Assembly (NCBI GenBank): GCA_049509915.1
Contig: JBEKZL010000180.1
Span: 1-22,439, forward strand
Length of the DNA: 22,439 bases
DNA from: JBEKYD01 sp049509915
Lineage (GTDB): Bacteria; Acidobacteriota; Terriglobia; Bryobacterales; Bryobacteraceae
Direction of reading: 5' to 3'
In this document: in pieces, positions 13,396-20,766 of the stretch
Layout: each line of letters begins with the position of its first letter
Position numbering within the stretch: position 1 is the first letter of the stretch
Program-made: the position numbers and the translations under genes
The notes under the pieces: generated by a model
Seen by the model: only the letters and a program-made list of their open reading frames with translations
The model's database searches: none
Told to the model about the DNA's origin: nothing

Positions 13396-14565
13396 TCAGT
13401 ACCTCTTCAGCTCCCTGAGCAGGGTATCGAGGCCGTTGCGGCGATACAGGTTGGTGAGGCGTTCTTCTTCGGCCGATGGAGGCAGCACGTCGCGGAGCGT
13501 GCCGCTGTCCAACAGTATTTCAAAATCCCGGCGCGCCGGAACCCAGACCTTGCCGCTCGAGAATTGCACCTGGCTGACGAAGCCCCGCGCACCGCCAATG
13601 GCGACCGGCTGATTGTTACGGCGGAATTCGAGCGAAGTTTCCTCGGTGTCGCCGGCCGTCTGGCCGGGGGCGATGCCCTCCGGCACGGATACCGGCAGCT
13701 TGGCCGCCACGTATTCGTGCCCATTGGCATCCTTCACAAGCCAGCGGACCTCCACGTAGCGGACCGGTTCCTTCGAGCGGTTGCGTACCTGAATGCGCGG
13801 CTGGCGAGCCTGGTTGAAGGCCACTTGCGCGCGGCCTTCGACGGGCTCGACGGGAGAATCGGGAAACTCGAGGAAGGCAAACTGTTCGACACGTTCCGGG
13901 CCGAGCGCGGCGGAGGTGACAGCCTGGCCGCGCGACACGCGCACATCGAGTTGCGGGCGTGCCGCCTGGCGCGCCAGGCTGGTCAAAACTTCCCGCCGCA
14001 GCGCTTCGGGGCCGCCCCGCTCCAGCACGCTTTTGAAATACAGGCGGTCGCGGCTGGCTTCCATTTCCGCCGCCGTCAGAGTGCGCTGGGAACCCAAACG
14101 GTTGGGTCCATAAAAGGCCAGGCTCTGAAACAACACGCCGTCCAGGGTGACTTCCACCAGCGGGCCGGCGGCGGGTTGCGAAGGCCGCATCAACTGCATA
14201 TCGATATGCACCGGGAAGGATTCGCCGGTGGGAACATTCAGGCTGGTGAGTGAAACCGAACCCTTGCCGCCCAGCGCCGCTTCCTGCGAAACCACCCGCA
14301 ATACCAGGCCGCGGATGCCGTCGGTGCCGATATTGCGCAAGGTAAGGGCTAAATGCAGGTCGATGGCCAGGGCTGCGCCGCGCGCGCTGGCGTGAGACTC
14401 GTCGGTGGACTTCAGCAGCGCCACCGGGGAATCGCGGGGAAAGTCGATATTGATGGAACCGGCCGGCAGCGGCCCGTCCTGGGCGAACGATGAAAGCGCG
14501 CCGGCCAGCCCCAAAGCGATTGGGAGCACGGTCTTCGCCGCGATTTTCCAGTTGCTAATCGACAT
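13396..14565 (-). CDS. Exported protein of unknown function linked to sigma/anti-sigma genes
   Basis: A 389-residue protein with an N-terminal signal peptide (TVLPIALGLAGALSSFAQ, cleavage near residue 29). The remainder is mostly beta-strand-like without a recognised catalytic motif. Visible blocks include IDLHLALTLRNIGTDGIRGL (~68-87), SFPVHIDMQL (~115-124), YVEVRWLVKDANGHEYV (~268-284), and a C-terminal helix SAEEERLTNLYRRNGLDTLL. The paired beta-rich segments resemble a tandem of immunoglobulin-like domains, which is inference. Its ATG overlaps the 3' end of the anti-sigma gene by 11 bp, so translation is probably coupled. It may be a sigma-regulon effector or the envelope sensor for the anti-sigma factor. 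Confidence 0.72.
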   Translation of the reverse strand: MSISNWKIAAKTVLPIALGLAGALSSFAQDGPLPAGSINIDFPRDSPVALLKSTDESHASARGAALAIDLHLALTLRNIGTDGIRGLVLRVVSQEAALGGKGSVSLTSLNVPTGESFPVHIDMQLMRPSQPAAGPLVEVTLDGVLFQSLAFYGPNRLGSQRTLTAAEMEASRDRLYFKSVLERGGPEALRREVLTSLARQAARPQLDVRVSRGQAVTSAALGPERVEQFAFLEFPDSPVEPVEGRAQVAFNQARQPRIQVRNRSKEPVRYVEVRWLVKDANGHEYVAAKLPVSVPEGIAPGQTAGDTEETSLEFRRNNQPVAIGGARGFVSQVQFSSGKVWVPARRDFEILLDSGTLRDVLPPSAEEERLTNLYRRNGLDTLLRELKRY

Positions 14566-15103
14566 CGACTTGATTCACCGTCACGTAGTTGGCATCCACG
14601 TAGCGGGCCTCCACGGATCCCTGGGCGCCGGCCGTATAGGTCACACTCTCGCCACTGCGGTTCAGCAGGCCCATCGCCTGTCCCCCCCGCGTGAGGCGAA
14701 CGCCTCCCGCCGTCGTTTCCACCACGACTCCGCCCGGCGGCGGCAGAACGGGTATAGGCCGTTCGATCCATACCGACGCCAGCGCCAGCGCCAACGCCGC
14801 CGCACAAGCCACCAGATGCGCAGGCGTCCACAACAGCCGCGAACGCCGCGAAACCGGGGCGACACACTCTCCGGCCGTCAGCCCCAGGCGGATATTGGCG
14901 CGCATTTCGGCGGCGAGCCGTCCCCAAGCCAGATCTGGAATCGACTGTAATTCGGCCAGATCGTCGCGGACCGTCTCGTAAGCCGCCAGCTCCCGCCGGC
15001 ACTGAGCACAACGCGCCACGTGACGCCCGGTGCGCCAGGCGGCGAACTTGCCCAGGTCCCCGCCCGCGTGCAATGCCAGAGTTGCCTGATCGGGGTGTCT
15101 CAT
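14555..15103 (-). CDS. Zinc-finger anti-sigma factor (membrane)
   Basis: A 182-residue anti-sigma factor. The cytoplasmic N-terminus has a zf-HC2/ZAS motif: H12 upstream and H28-x3-C32-x2-C35 (GRHVARCAQCRREL). A helical region follows, then one membrane segment near 94-112 (AHLVACAAALALALASVWIE) and a ~70-residue periplasmic tail with GVRLTRGGQAMGLLN. ZAS-type proteins hold their cognate ECF sigma factor inactive until a signal releases it. It begins 3 bp after the sigma gene stop, the standard coupled arrangement, which supports pairing with that sigma factor. No site-2 protease gene is present in the window, so how the signal acts is open. Confidence 0.85.
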   Translation of the reverse strand: MRHPDQATLALHAGGDLGKFAAWRTGRHVARCAQCRRELAAYETVRDDLAELQSIPDLAWGRLAAEMRANIRLGLTAGECVAPVSRRSRLLWTPAHLVACAAALALALASVWIERPIPVLPPPGGVVVETTAGGVRLTRGGQAMGLLNRSGESVTYTAGAQGSVEARYVDANYVTVNQVDVD

Positions 15104-15106
15104 TCG

Positions 15107-15631
15107 TTACCGCTTTCTCTTTTCCAGGTAGCGGCGAAGCTTGGTGCGCGCATTGGCGATGTGCGATCGCACCGTCGCCTGCGAGCAGGCCAGTTGCCTG
15201 GCCACTTGCTCCGCCGGTACTCCCTCCACGTCCCGCAACACCAGCGCCGCCCGCTCCCGTGGAGTGAGCAGCCGCAAACCGTCTTCCAGATAGGCGCGGT
15301 GCTCGTCCCGCAGCAGAACACGCTCGGGAGTCTCATCGTGGCTTTCGCGCCCTTCTTCAATTTCGCAAAGTGTCACGCGACCATTGCGGCGCAAGAAATC
15401 GATCGCCGTGTTTGTCGCGATTCTCGACAACCAATGAGCGGCCTTTTGCTCGTCCTTCAGTTGGCCGTGCCGCTGCAGGGCCTTGATGAACACCTCCTGG
15501 GTAAGGTCCTGCGCATCCGCCACGCTGCCCACGATACGGTAAATCTGCCCAAAAATCCGCCGCAGGTGTTCGGAAGCAAAGCGGTTGCGCCGCTCCTCCA
15601 GGTCTAGTACCGGATCGACAACTTCGCTCAT
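15107..15631 (-). CDS. ECF-type RNA polymerase sigma factor
   Basis: A 174-residue extracytoplasmic-function sigma factor. Region 2 spans ~17-88, with IYRIVGSVADAQDLTQEVFI for -10 recognition and core binding, and AAHWLSRIATNTAIDFLRR. Region 4 spans ~120-172, with LTPRERAALVLRDVEGVPAE, QVARQLACSQATVRSHIANA and RTKLRRYLEKRKR. ATG 15631 is chosen; an in-frame GTG at 15655 would add eight residues and neither has a strong ribosome-binding site. The zinc anti-sigma factor follows 3 bp later. The large Ig-repeat gene ends 30-54 bp upstream on the same strand and may be co-transcribed. Autoregulation is usual for such pairs, but no promoter motif was identified. Confidence 0.88.
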   Translation of the reverse strand: MSEVVDPVLDLEERRNRFASEHLRRIFGQIYRIVGSVADAQDLTQEVFIKALQRHGQLKDEQKAAHWLSRIATNTAIDFLRRNGRVTLCEIEEGRESHDETPERVLLRDEHRAYLEDGLRLLTPRERAALVLRDVEGVPAEQVARQLACSQATVRSHIANARTKLRRYLEKRKR

Positions 15632-15685
15632 CGGGCCTGCAATGGCGGTTTCCACTAGTCTCTACCAGAACTGACGCCAAAGCTC

Positions 15686-17767
15686 TCAAAACGTGGAAGT
15701 GAAAAGCGCACTATTCGAGTTTCCCAGGCTGTTGGAGAGAGTCACCGAGACCGAAGTGACCGCCGCGGCGCTGCCGGAGACCGTGAAGGGCTGCGTGAAA
15801 GTGAACTGGCTACCGAATGGAGCGGCCGCCGCACTTGCGTACCACGCTGTAAACAAGGAAGTTGTTGGAATCGTGAAGGAAGTTGACGAAAGCGTCGTCC
15901 CGGTCGCCGGGGTGAACTGAAACACGGCTTGCGTGACTTGGCGGGAGGTCGCATATCCCACCACGGTGATGGTGAAGCCGCCGGTGGTCGTGGTAGCGCC
16001 GACCTTGGTGATTACCGGCGCCAGGGCAGCGATAGTCAGGGTGGTCGACGGCGCGGGGCTGGGGGTGACGTTCTGGCCGCCGGCCAGGAGTTCGGCGGTG
16101 ACGGTGATGGTTCCGGCTACGGTGCCGGTTTGAATCGCCAGCGCGGGCAGGGCCAGAGTCGATCCGGCGGCAATGGTCTCCTGGGCGGTGCGCCCTCCGG
16201 TGGAAAACTGCACGCTGGGGTCGTCGGCGCCCGAAACCGGAGTAAAGGTCAACGTCAGATTGACTGTAACGGGAATGGGATAGGAGGAGGAAATACCGAT
16301 CTGTATGGGCGGCTGGGAAGCCGGCCCGGGCGTGGTGGAGCCCGCGCTGAGAATCACCGGAGGCAGGGCAGGCAGCGCGATCGAAACCGGAAGCGAGGCG
16401 CTGGCCGTGATGCCGGTGCTGTCCTTCACCGTCACCGATATGGGAAACGTTCCCGGGGCTGTGGGATTGCCGGACAGACTGGATCCGCTGGGGCTGGCGA
16501 CGAGGTTCACGCCGCCGGGAAGCCCGCTGGCCGTCCAGGTGTATGGCGGAACGCCGCCCGTTGCCAACAGGGCGACGGAATAGGCCGTACCCACCACGCC
16601 GCCAGGCAGACTGGCGGTGGTGACTAGCAGCGGTGGCGGCGTGACGGTAAGAGTCAAGGACGCGCTGGCCCTGACGCCTGTGGAGTCGGTAACGGTAGCG
16701 GTCACCGTGACCGGGCCCACCGACGTCGGCGAGCCGGATATAGCGCCCGAGGAGCTGCCAGACAAGCCGGCCGGCAGACCACCGAACGACCAGGTGTACG
16801 GGGTCACCCCGCCCATTGCGCTGAATCCAGCCGAGTAGGCCTCGCCGAGAATGGCGTTCGGCAGGCTCGTGGTGGTGATGGTGAGGGGAGCCGGGAAAAC
16901 CGTCAGGGCGAAGCTGCCCGTGGTCGAGGCGCGACTTGTATCGGTCGCGGTAACCGAGAGTGTGTAGGCGCCAGTCGTCGTGGGGGTCCCGCTGAGAACG
17001 CCCGCGGAGGAAAAGCCCAGGCCCGGCGGAGTTCCCGTGGCCGTCCAGGTATAAGGGGCACTGCCGCCGGTAGCCGCGAAGCTGGTGGAATAGGATGTCC
17101 CAACGGTCGCATTGGTCAGCGGCGAGGTGGTAGTGATGACCGGCGGCACGGCGGTTACCGCCAGCGTGAAGGACTTGCTGGCGGAGTTGCCTTGGGTGTC
17201 TGCCACGCTGACCAGAAAGGTATAGGAGCCGATGACGGTCTGGACCGGAGCGGTCAGAACGCCCGCGCCGCTGAACTGCGTGCCGACTGGGAACGACCCG
17301 GTTGCGCTGAACGCGTAAGGCGGCTCTCCGCCGGAGGCGGTAAACGCGATGCTAACGGGCACGCCGACGGGCGAGGCCGGCAAGTTTCCGGTCGAGAGGG
17401 TCAGAGGCGCCGGACGAACGTTCAGAATGAATCCCATGCTCGTGCCCGCGCCGGTGGAGTCCGTCACTTGCACAGTGAAACCGAACTGCCCGTAGCCTGT
17501 GGGAGTGCCGGCCAGGACGCCGGCGGAATTGAGGGTCAGTCCCCCCGGCAAAGTACCACCAGTTTGCGAGAACTGGTACCCGGAAGCGCCTCCGCTGACT
17601 TGAAACAAGATGGAATACGGCGTACCCGCGACTGCACCCGGCAGGGGCGAGGTGGTCACAAAGGCCAGCTGCTGAGACGGCTGCGAAGGCTGCGTAGGGT
17701 ACTGTGCGTGCAGCGAAGCCGCAGCAAAAAAAAACTCCAAAAGAACCCAATTCGTACGGACTCTCAC
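15686..17767 (-). CDS. Large secreted putative-Ig-repeat surface protein
   Basis: A 693-residue exported protein. A signal peptide (WVLLEFFFAAASLHA, then QYPTQPSQPSQQ) is followed by five tandem ~85-residue putative-Ig (He_PIG-type) repeats from ~34 to ~470. Each has the pattern ATGGxxPYTW...LPxGL...G.LSGTPT..G.ytv.VtvtDS.g. The C-terminal ~220 residues differ: two further beta-rich Ser/Thr-rich domains ending in SLGNSNSALFTSTF, with no LPXTG, PEP-CTERM or Por-type sorting motif. The likely role is adhesion or surface structure, by analogy. GTG 17767 has an excellent GGAGGAAC ribosome-binding site. No frameshift was seen despite repeats. It lies just upstream of the ECF sigma/anti-sigma genes on the same strand. 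Confidence 0.85.
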   Translation of the reverse strand: MRVRTNWVLLEFFFAAASLHAQYPTQPSQPSQQLAFVTTSPLPGAVAGTPYSILFQVSGGASGYQFSQTGGTLPGGLTLNSAGVLAGTPTGYGQFGFTVQVTDSTGAGTSMGFILNVRPAPLTLSTGNLPASPVGVPVSIAFTASGGEPPYAFSATGSFPVGTQFSGAGVLTAPVQTVIGSYTFLVSVADTQGNSASKSFTLAVTAVPPVITTTSPLTNATVGTSYSTSFAATGGSAPYTWTATGTPPGLGFSSAGVLSGTPTTTGAYTLSVTATDTSRASTTGSFALTVFPAPLTITTTSLPNAILGEAYSAGFSAMGGVTPYTWSFGGLPAGLSGSSSGAISGSPTSVGPVTVTATVTDSTGVRASASLTLTVTPPPLLVTTASLPGGVVGTAYSVALLATGGVPPYTWTASGLPGGVNLVASPSGSSLSGNPTAPGTFPISVTVKDSTGITASASLPVSIALPALPPVILSAGSTTPGPASQPPIQIGISSSYPIPVTVNLTLTFTPVSGADDPSVQFSTGGRTAQETIAAGSTLALPALAIQTGTVAGTITVTAELLAGGQNVTPSPAPSTTLTIAALAPVITKVGATTTTGGFTITVVGYATSRQVTQAVFQFTPATGTTLSSTSFTIPTTSLFTAWYASAAAAPFGSQFTFTQPFTVSGSAAAVTSVSVTLSNSLGNSNSALFTSTF

Positions 17768-17805
17768 GTTCCTCCGATTACCAACATGTGCTGGTGCAGC
17801 AGTCC

Positions 17806-17835
17806 ATTATTTCTCTACTTGGGGGGAAAAAGCAA
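17806..17835 (-). promoter_or_regulatory. Promoter candidate for the Ig-repeat gene
   Basis: On the minus strand TTGCTT (17835-17830), 18-bp spacer, AATAAT (17811-17806), about 40 bp upstream of the GTG start at 17767. It is the best sigma70-like match by eye in the 254-bp divergent region. An ECF-type promoter could be used instead. Confidence 0.3.
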
Positions 17836-17975
17836 AGATTCTCAAGGCTGGCGGTAACTGAGCGGCCGTGAGGTAGATGGTTGGCGCGCCGAAACTGCAA
17901 AGTACCGGATCGGTTAAGCGCTTCCCTGCGCAAATTTGTCGGCCCAAAGCGGAGAATCCCGACGGCTTGACGTAG

Positions 17976-17981
17976 TACAAT
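17976..17981 (+). promoter_or_regulatory. -10-like TACAAT before the PEP-CTERM gene
   Basis: TACAAT lies 40 bp upstream of ATG 18022, which has its own GGGGGGA ribosome-binding site. No good -35 box is seen at the usual distance; a TTGACG at 17967-17972 is too close. The call is weak. Confidence 0.3.
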
Positions 17982-18021
17982 AGCTTGGTCCGCTGGTCAA
18001 AGTGTCCTTAGGGGGGACCGG

Positions 18022-18843
18022 ATGATATATCGACTGCCTGTTCTATGTGCGTTGCTTGGCACGAGTTGCTTCGCCGGACCCATCAGCGCGTGGATCGCCG
18101 ACTCGAATGGGAATATTGGCGAAGTCGACGTATCGACGGGAGTCGCGACGCTCGTCGGTAACGCCGGCGTGGTGCTGACTGATATCGCGTTTTCTCCCAG
18201 CGGCGACTTGTATGGCATCAGCTTCACTGAACTGTATTCGATCGACACCTCGACGGGCGCGGCAACTGCCATCGGCCCACTCGGGATTGCGAGCGACGAC
18301 GCAAACGCTCTGGTGTTTTCTTCGAGTGGAACGTTGTATACGGCTACCGTTGCAGGCAGCTTGTACACAGTGGACACGACGACCGGCGCCGCATCCGACG
18401 TCGGCTCCCTGAGCGGTTACGGTTCAGCCGGGGATTTGGCATTCGTCGGTGACACCCTCTATCTCGGGACGAGTACCAATGATCTTGTGAGCGTCGACCC
18501 ATCCACTGGCACGGCAACCCTGGTGGGACCTTTTGGAGTGTCGAATGTGTTTGGACTGGCAACCCCGGACGGCGTCAATCTCTACGCGGCGGCCGCGCAG
18601 GATCTTTATACAGTGGACCTCTCCACTGGCGCTGCGACGTTTGATGTAACGTGGGCTGGAGACGCGGCCGGGCTGGGAGGCGCCAATGGTGAGGCGTTCG
18701 CCACCGAATCCGGCTATAGTCCCTATAGTCCCTATACACCCTTTACTCCCTTTGCTCCCAATTCGACTCCCGAACCTGCGCCGCTCGCTCTAATCTGTGC
18801 CGGCTTTGGGTTGCTCGGGCTGTGCCGGTTGTATAAGCACTGA
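18022..18843 (+). CDS. Exported PEP-CTERM protein with propeller-like repeats
   Basis: A 273-residue protein. It has a signal peptide (~1-18, ending SCFAGP), then beta-propeller-like repeats of the form LYSIDTSTGAATAIGPLG, LYTVDTTTGAASDVGSLS, LVSVDPSTGTATLVGPFG, LYTVDLSTGAATF (~27-225). A proline-rich stalk YSPYSPYTPFTPFAP (~232-246) leads to the PEP-CTERM sorting signal: TPEP (~249-252), hydrophobic stretch LALICAGFGLLGLC, then basic RLYKH. PEP-CTERM proteins are processed by exosortase and usually go to the surface or exopolysaccharide matrix; no exosortase gene is in this window. ATG 18022 follows a strong G-rich site. The stalk is encoded by a 9-bp tandem repeat. Confidence 0.88.
   Translation: MIYRLPVLCALLGTSCFAGPISAWIADSNGNIGEVDVSTGVATLVGNAGVVLTDIAFSPSGDLYGISFTELYSIDTSTGAATAIGPLGIASDDANALVFSSSGTLYTATVAGSLYTVDTTTGAASDVGSLSGYGSAGDLAFVGDTLYLGTSTNDLVSVDPSTGTATLVGPFGVSNVFGLATPDGVNLYAAAAQDLYTVDLSTGAATFDVTWAGDAAGLGGANGEAFATESGYSPYSPYTPFTPFAPNSTPEPAPLALICAGFGLLGLCRLYKH
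18715..18759 (+). repeat. 9-bp minisatellite encoding a Pro-rich stalk
   Basis: Five in-frame 9-bp units: tatagtccc, tatagtccc, tatacaccc, tttactccc, tttgctccc. They encode YSP-YSP-YTP-FTP-FAP. The first two units are identical and the others drift. The unit length is a multiple of three, so copy-number changes would lengthen or shorten the stalk without breaking the frame. Confidence 0.85.
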
Positions 18844-18954
18844 GTTTTCACGCCTCCCGTCGGAAGAGTTTCGCGCGTTTCACACACCGGCTGAGAGCTG
18901 TTCCCGGACACCACTGGAGTTCGTTCTCCTGTCTGGCAGCCTCAAGGGGATGGC

Positions 18955-19236
18955 TCAGCGCAACGTCACTAGCGTCGCTCCCCAGCCGCCGGCCTCGGCT
19001 GGAGCGTCGCGAAAACCGGCTACGAAGGCAGTTCTGGCGAGGATGGCGCGCACGATGGCGCGGCGCGTGCCGATTCCCCTGCCGTGGACGATCCGGAGCG
19101 CTTTGAACCCGAGGCGGTCGGCTTCGAGCAGGTACTCTTCCACCACCGGCTTCAGGTCGGCGGAGGGTACACTGTGCAGATCGAAGACATCCGTCACGGG
19201 GATGCGGAGGGGCTCTCGGCTGGGGTCGTCAGGCAT
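18955..19236 (-). CDS. Stand-alone Smr-domain protein
   Basis: A 93-residue protein made almost entirely of one Smr domain. The DLHS motif (FDLHSV, ~17-22) sits where LDLHG is usual, then an amphipathic helix DLKPVVEEYLLEADRLGFKA, the HGRGIG loop (RIVHGRGIGTRRAIV), and the C-terminal APAEAGGWGATLVTLR strand. Smr domains are implicated as endonucleases or RNA/ribosome-acting nucleases; the activity of solo short Smr proteins is not settled. ATG 19236 is chosen because the upstream frame lacks homologous sequence, but no clear ribosome-binding site precedes it. The frame stays open to 19392, so a longer form is possible. It lies ~100 bp downstream of the broken YdcH-like gene. Confidence 0.8.
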   Translation of the reverse strand: MPDDPSREPLRIPVTDVFDLHSVPSADLKPVVEEYLLEADRLGFKALRIVHGRGIGTRRAIVRAILARTAFVAGFRDAPAEAGGWGATLVTLR

Positions 19237-19336
19237 AGCCGGTTCGAGCCAATTGGCCCGAGATAAAACGCGGAACGCCCGGCGGGCCAGGCCGACCGGG
19301 CGCTCGAAAACGTCGCGAACTAGCGCACTGGTTCCG

Positions 19337-19595
19337 TCAGACGTGCTGGGCTCTATACTCCACCATGATGGCTTCCATTTGATCCTTGACACGAAGTTTC
19401 AGCTTCTTAAGACGCGTCTCCTCCAACTCCTCCTCATTGGTCAAATGGATATGCGTTTCGAGATCGTCCAGCCTGTGGGCATACTCTGAGTGGCCTGTGG
19501 GCATACTCTGAGTGCTGGGCAGCCAGGCGGCGAAACTCTTCACTGGTCGCCATCAGGTGCGCTTTCAAATCTTCCTGTTGTGCAGTCCGTTCCAT
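19337..19595 (-). pseudogene. YdcH/DUF465-like small coiled-coil gene frameshifted by 22-bp duplication
   Basis: Reading from ATG 19595 gives MERTAQQEDLKAHLMATSEE then FRRLAAQHSEYAHR, a helical start like YdcH/DUF465-family proteins. A perfect 22-bp tandem duplication (19471-19492 and 19493-19514) then shifts the frame. The original frame resumes beyond it as LDDLETHIHLTNEEELEETR ... LKKLKLRVKDQMEAIM ... HV and stops at 19337. Removing one 22-bp copy restores a 78-residue ORF, the usual DUF465 size. An AAGGAAC site lies 10 nt before the ATG. As drawn, the gene would yield only a truncated protein. It may be a real loss, a reversible switch, or an assembly artefact. The family assignment is moderate. 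Confidence 0.8.
19471..19514. repeat. Perfect 22-bp tandem duplication
   Basis: Two identical adjacent copies of gcctgtgggcatactctgag plus tg, at 19471-19492 and 19493-19514. The unit is one base over a multiple of three, so duplication changes the frame of the YdcH-like gene. Confidence 0.95.
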
Positions 19596-19708
19596 TTTAG
19601 GCAGTTCCTTCCAGTTGAAGTTGCCGCGCCGGGCCCGGTCCGCAAAACGAGGCCAGGCGGGTCATCTTCGATCTAGATCAAACAACGGCATCACCGTCTA
19701 CGGCCAAC

Positions 19709-20125
19709 TTAACATGAATGAAACTTAAGAACAATAGCAGATTCGGCGGGATCCAGATAGTAGTGCCTGCGAACGTTAACTTCGATAAATTTCAGTGACT
19801 TATATAGTTTTCGGGCTACGTAATTGGATTCCCGTACTTCCAGGAACACGGCATCGGCGCCGCTCGTCAGCAGTTCGAGGATGAGGCCCCGCGCGAGGCC
19901 TCTTCGGCGGTGCAGGGGGTCGGTAGCCAGGCTCAGAATCTCCCATTCGCCAGGGTATACGGATCGCGCCACCAGGAAGGCAACCACCCGGTCATCCTCT
20001 TCGACTACCCGGAAGTAGTGGTCAAGGTACTGGACGGGCTCCCAGTGTGCGGCTTCTGGGCTTTGCGTCTGGATTTCCAGTACTCGGTATAGATCGCCGG
20101 TACGTCCGGGCCGTATTCCTGTCAT
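19709..20125 (-). CDS. rimI: RimI-type ribosomal protein alanine N-acetyltransferase
   Basis: A 138-residue GNAT acetyltransferase. RimI acetylates the N-terminal alanine of ribosomal protein S18 using acetyl-CoA. Evidence: the beta4-alpha3 acetyl-CoA loop ILSLATDPLHRRRGLARGL (~63-81), EVRESNYVARKLYKSLKFIE (~96-115), and the C-terminal VRRHYYLDPAESAIVLKF strand region, all typical of RimI. Substrate assignment is by family only, since other GNAT proteins share these blocks. ATG 20125 has no visible Shine-Dalgarno, and lies 8 bp from the divergent gene's start within one palindrome. The promoter must lie inside that neighbouring gene or overlap the starts. Confidence 0.82.
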   Translation of the reverse strand: MTGIRPGRTGDLYRVLEIQTQSPEAAHWEPVQYLDHYFRVVEEDDRVVAFLVARSVYPGEWEILSLATDPLHRRRGLARGLILELLTSGADAVFLEVRESNYVARKLYKSLKFIEVNVRRHYYLDPAESAIVLKFHSC

Positions 20126-20137
20126 ATTGATATATGA
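20122..20137. promoter_or_regulatory. Palindrome containing the start codons of two divergent genes
   Basis: TCATAT (20122-20127), tgat, ATATGA (20132-20137). The left arm holds the complement of the rimI start (CAT, 20123-20125) and the right arm holds ATG 20134 of the exported-protein gene. The 8 bp between starts leave no room for leaders, so the site may be a shared operator or promoter core with leaderless messages. Confidence 0.45.
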
Positions 20138-20700
20138 TGCGAGCGCTGGTGGCAGTGCTGTTTTTTCTGGGACAGTCGTTTTGGGAAGCCAAGCCTCCGG
20201 AAAAGTGGTCCGAGGCGGAGATCGACACGGTCCGCAGAGCCAGTCCCTGGGCGCAGACCATCGGACCCTCGCCTGAGGTCCTGGTGTGGCTGGCGACGGC
20301 GGAGCCGATACTGGAAGCCGAAGCGGAAGCCCGGCTGCGCTTTAAACATACCGAAAAGGAGCCGGATCCGGACTACTCCGGGTACGTGACCGAGCATGGC
20401 GACGAAATCTTCGTGCTGGCGGTCGGCTATCCGCGCTTGAGCGGTCTGGGCGTCGTCGAAGAGCAGAAGCGTATGGAGGACGAGTGTTCCCTGGTCGTAG
20501 GAGCTCGGACCTATCACATTGTGGGGCATTTTCCGCCGACTCCTTCGGACCCTGTACTACGCCTGGTGTTTCCCCGGCGGGTGAGGGACTCCGACAAGGC
20601 GGTGGATTTCGTGCTGTACCTGGCCGGTTTGCCCTTTCCCGAACGCCAGGTGGAATTCCGCGTGAAGGACTTAAGGTTCCACGGAAAGCTAAGCATGTGA
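20134..20700 (+). CDS. Acidobacterial-type exported hypothetical protein (PWA motif)
   Basis: A 188-residue protein with a short signal-like N-terminus (MMRALVAVLFFLGQSFWEAK). It then has KPPEKWSEAEIDTVRRASPW (~20-39), a pattern I associate with acidobacterial hypothetical proteins that carry a W-x-x-x-E...SPWAK block. The middle has EAEAEARLRFK, and the C-terminus GARTYHIVGHFPPTPSDPVL and VDFVLYLAGLPFP with an EFRVKDLRF beta strand. No catalytic motif is evident. In-frame ATG 20134 and 20137 are equivalent starts; no ribosome-binding site is seen. It is divergent from rimI and convergent with thrB. A function cannot be assigned. Confidence 0.75.
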   Translation: MMRALVAVLFFLGQSFWEAKPPEKWSEAEIDTVRRASPWAQTIGPSPEVLVWLATAEPILEAEAEARLRFKHTEKEPDPDYSGYVTEHGDEIFVLAVGYPRLSGLGVVEEQKRMEDECSLVVGARTYHIVGHFPPTPSDPVLRLVFPRRVRDSDKAVDFVLYLAGLPFPERQVEFRVKDLRFHGKLSM

Positions 20701-20766
20701 GATCCACCTTCCGGAGGCGCGGACTCTCAAATCGCTGTCCCGCCGCGGTGGGAGCAGACGGGTTGG

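Noticed and set aside
17967..17981. TTGACG...TACAAT as a full promoter before the PEP-CTERM gene
   Set aside because: The boxes are only 3 bp apart; at best the TACAAT is a -10.
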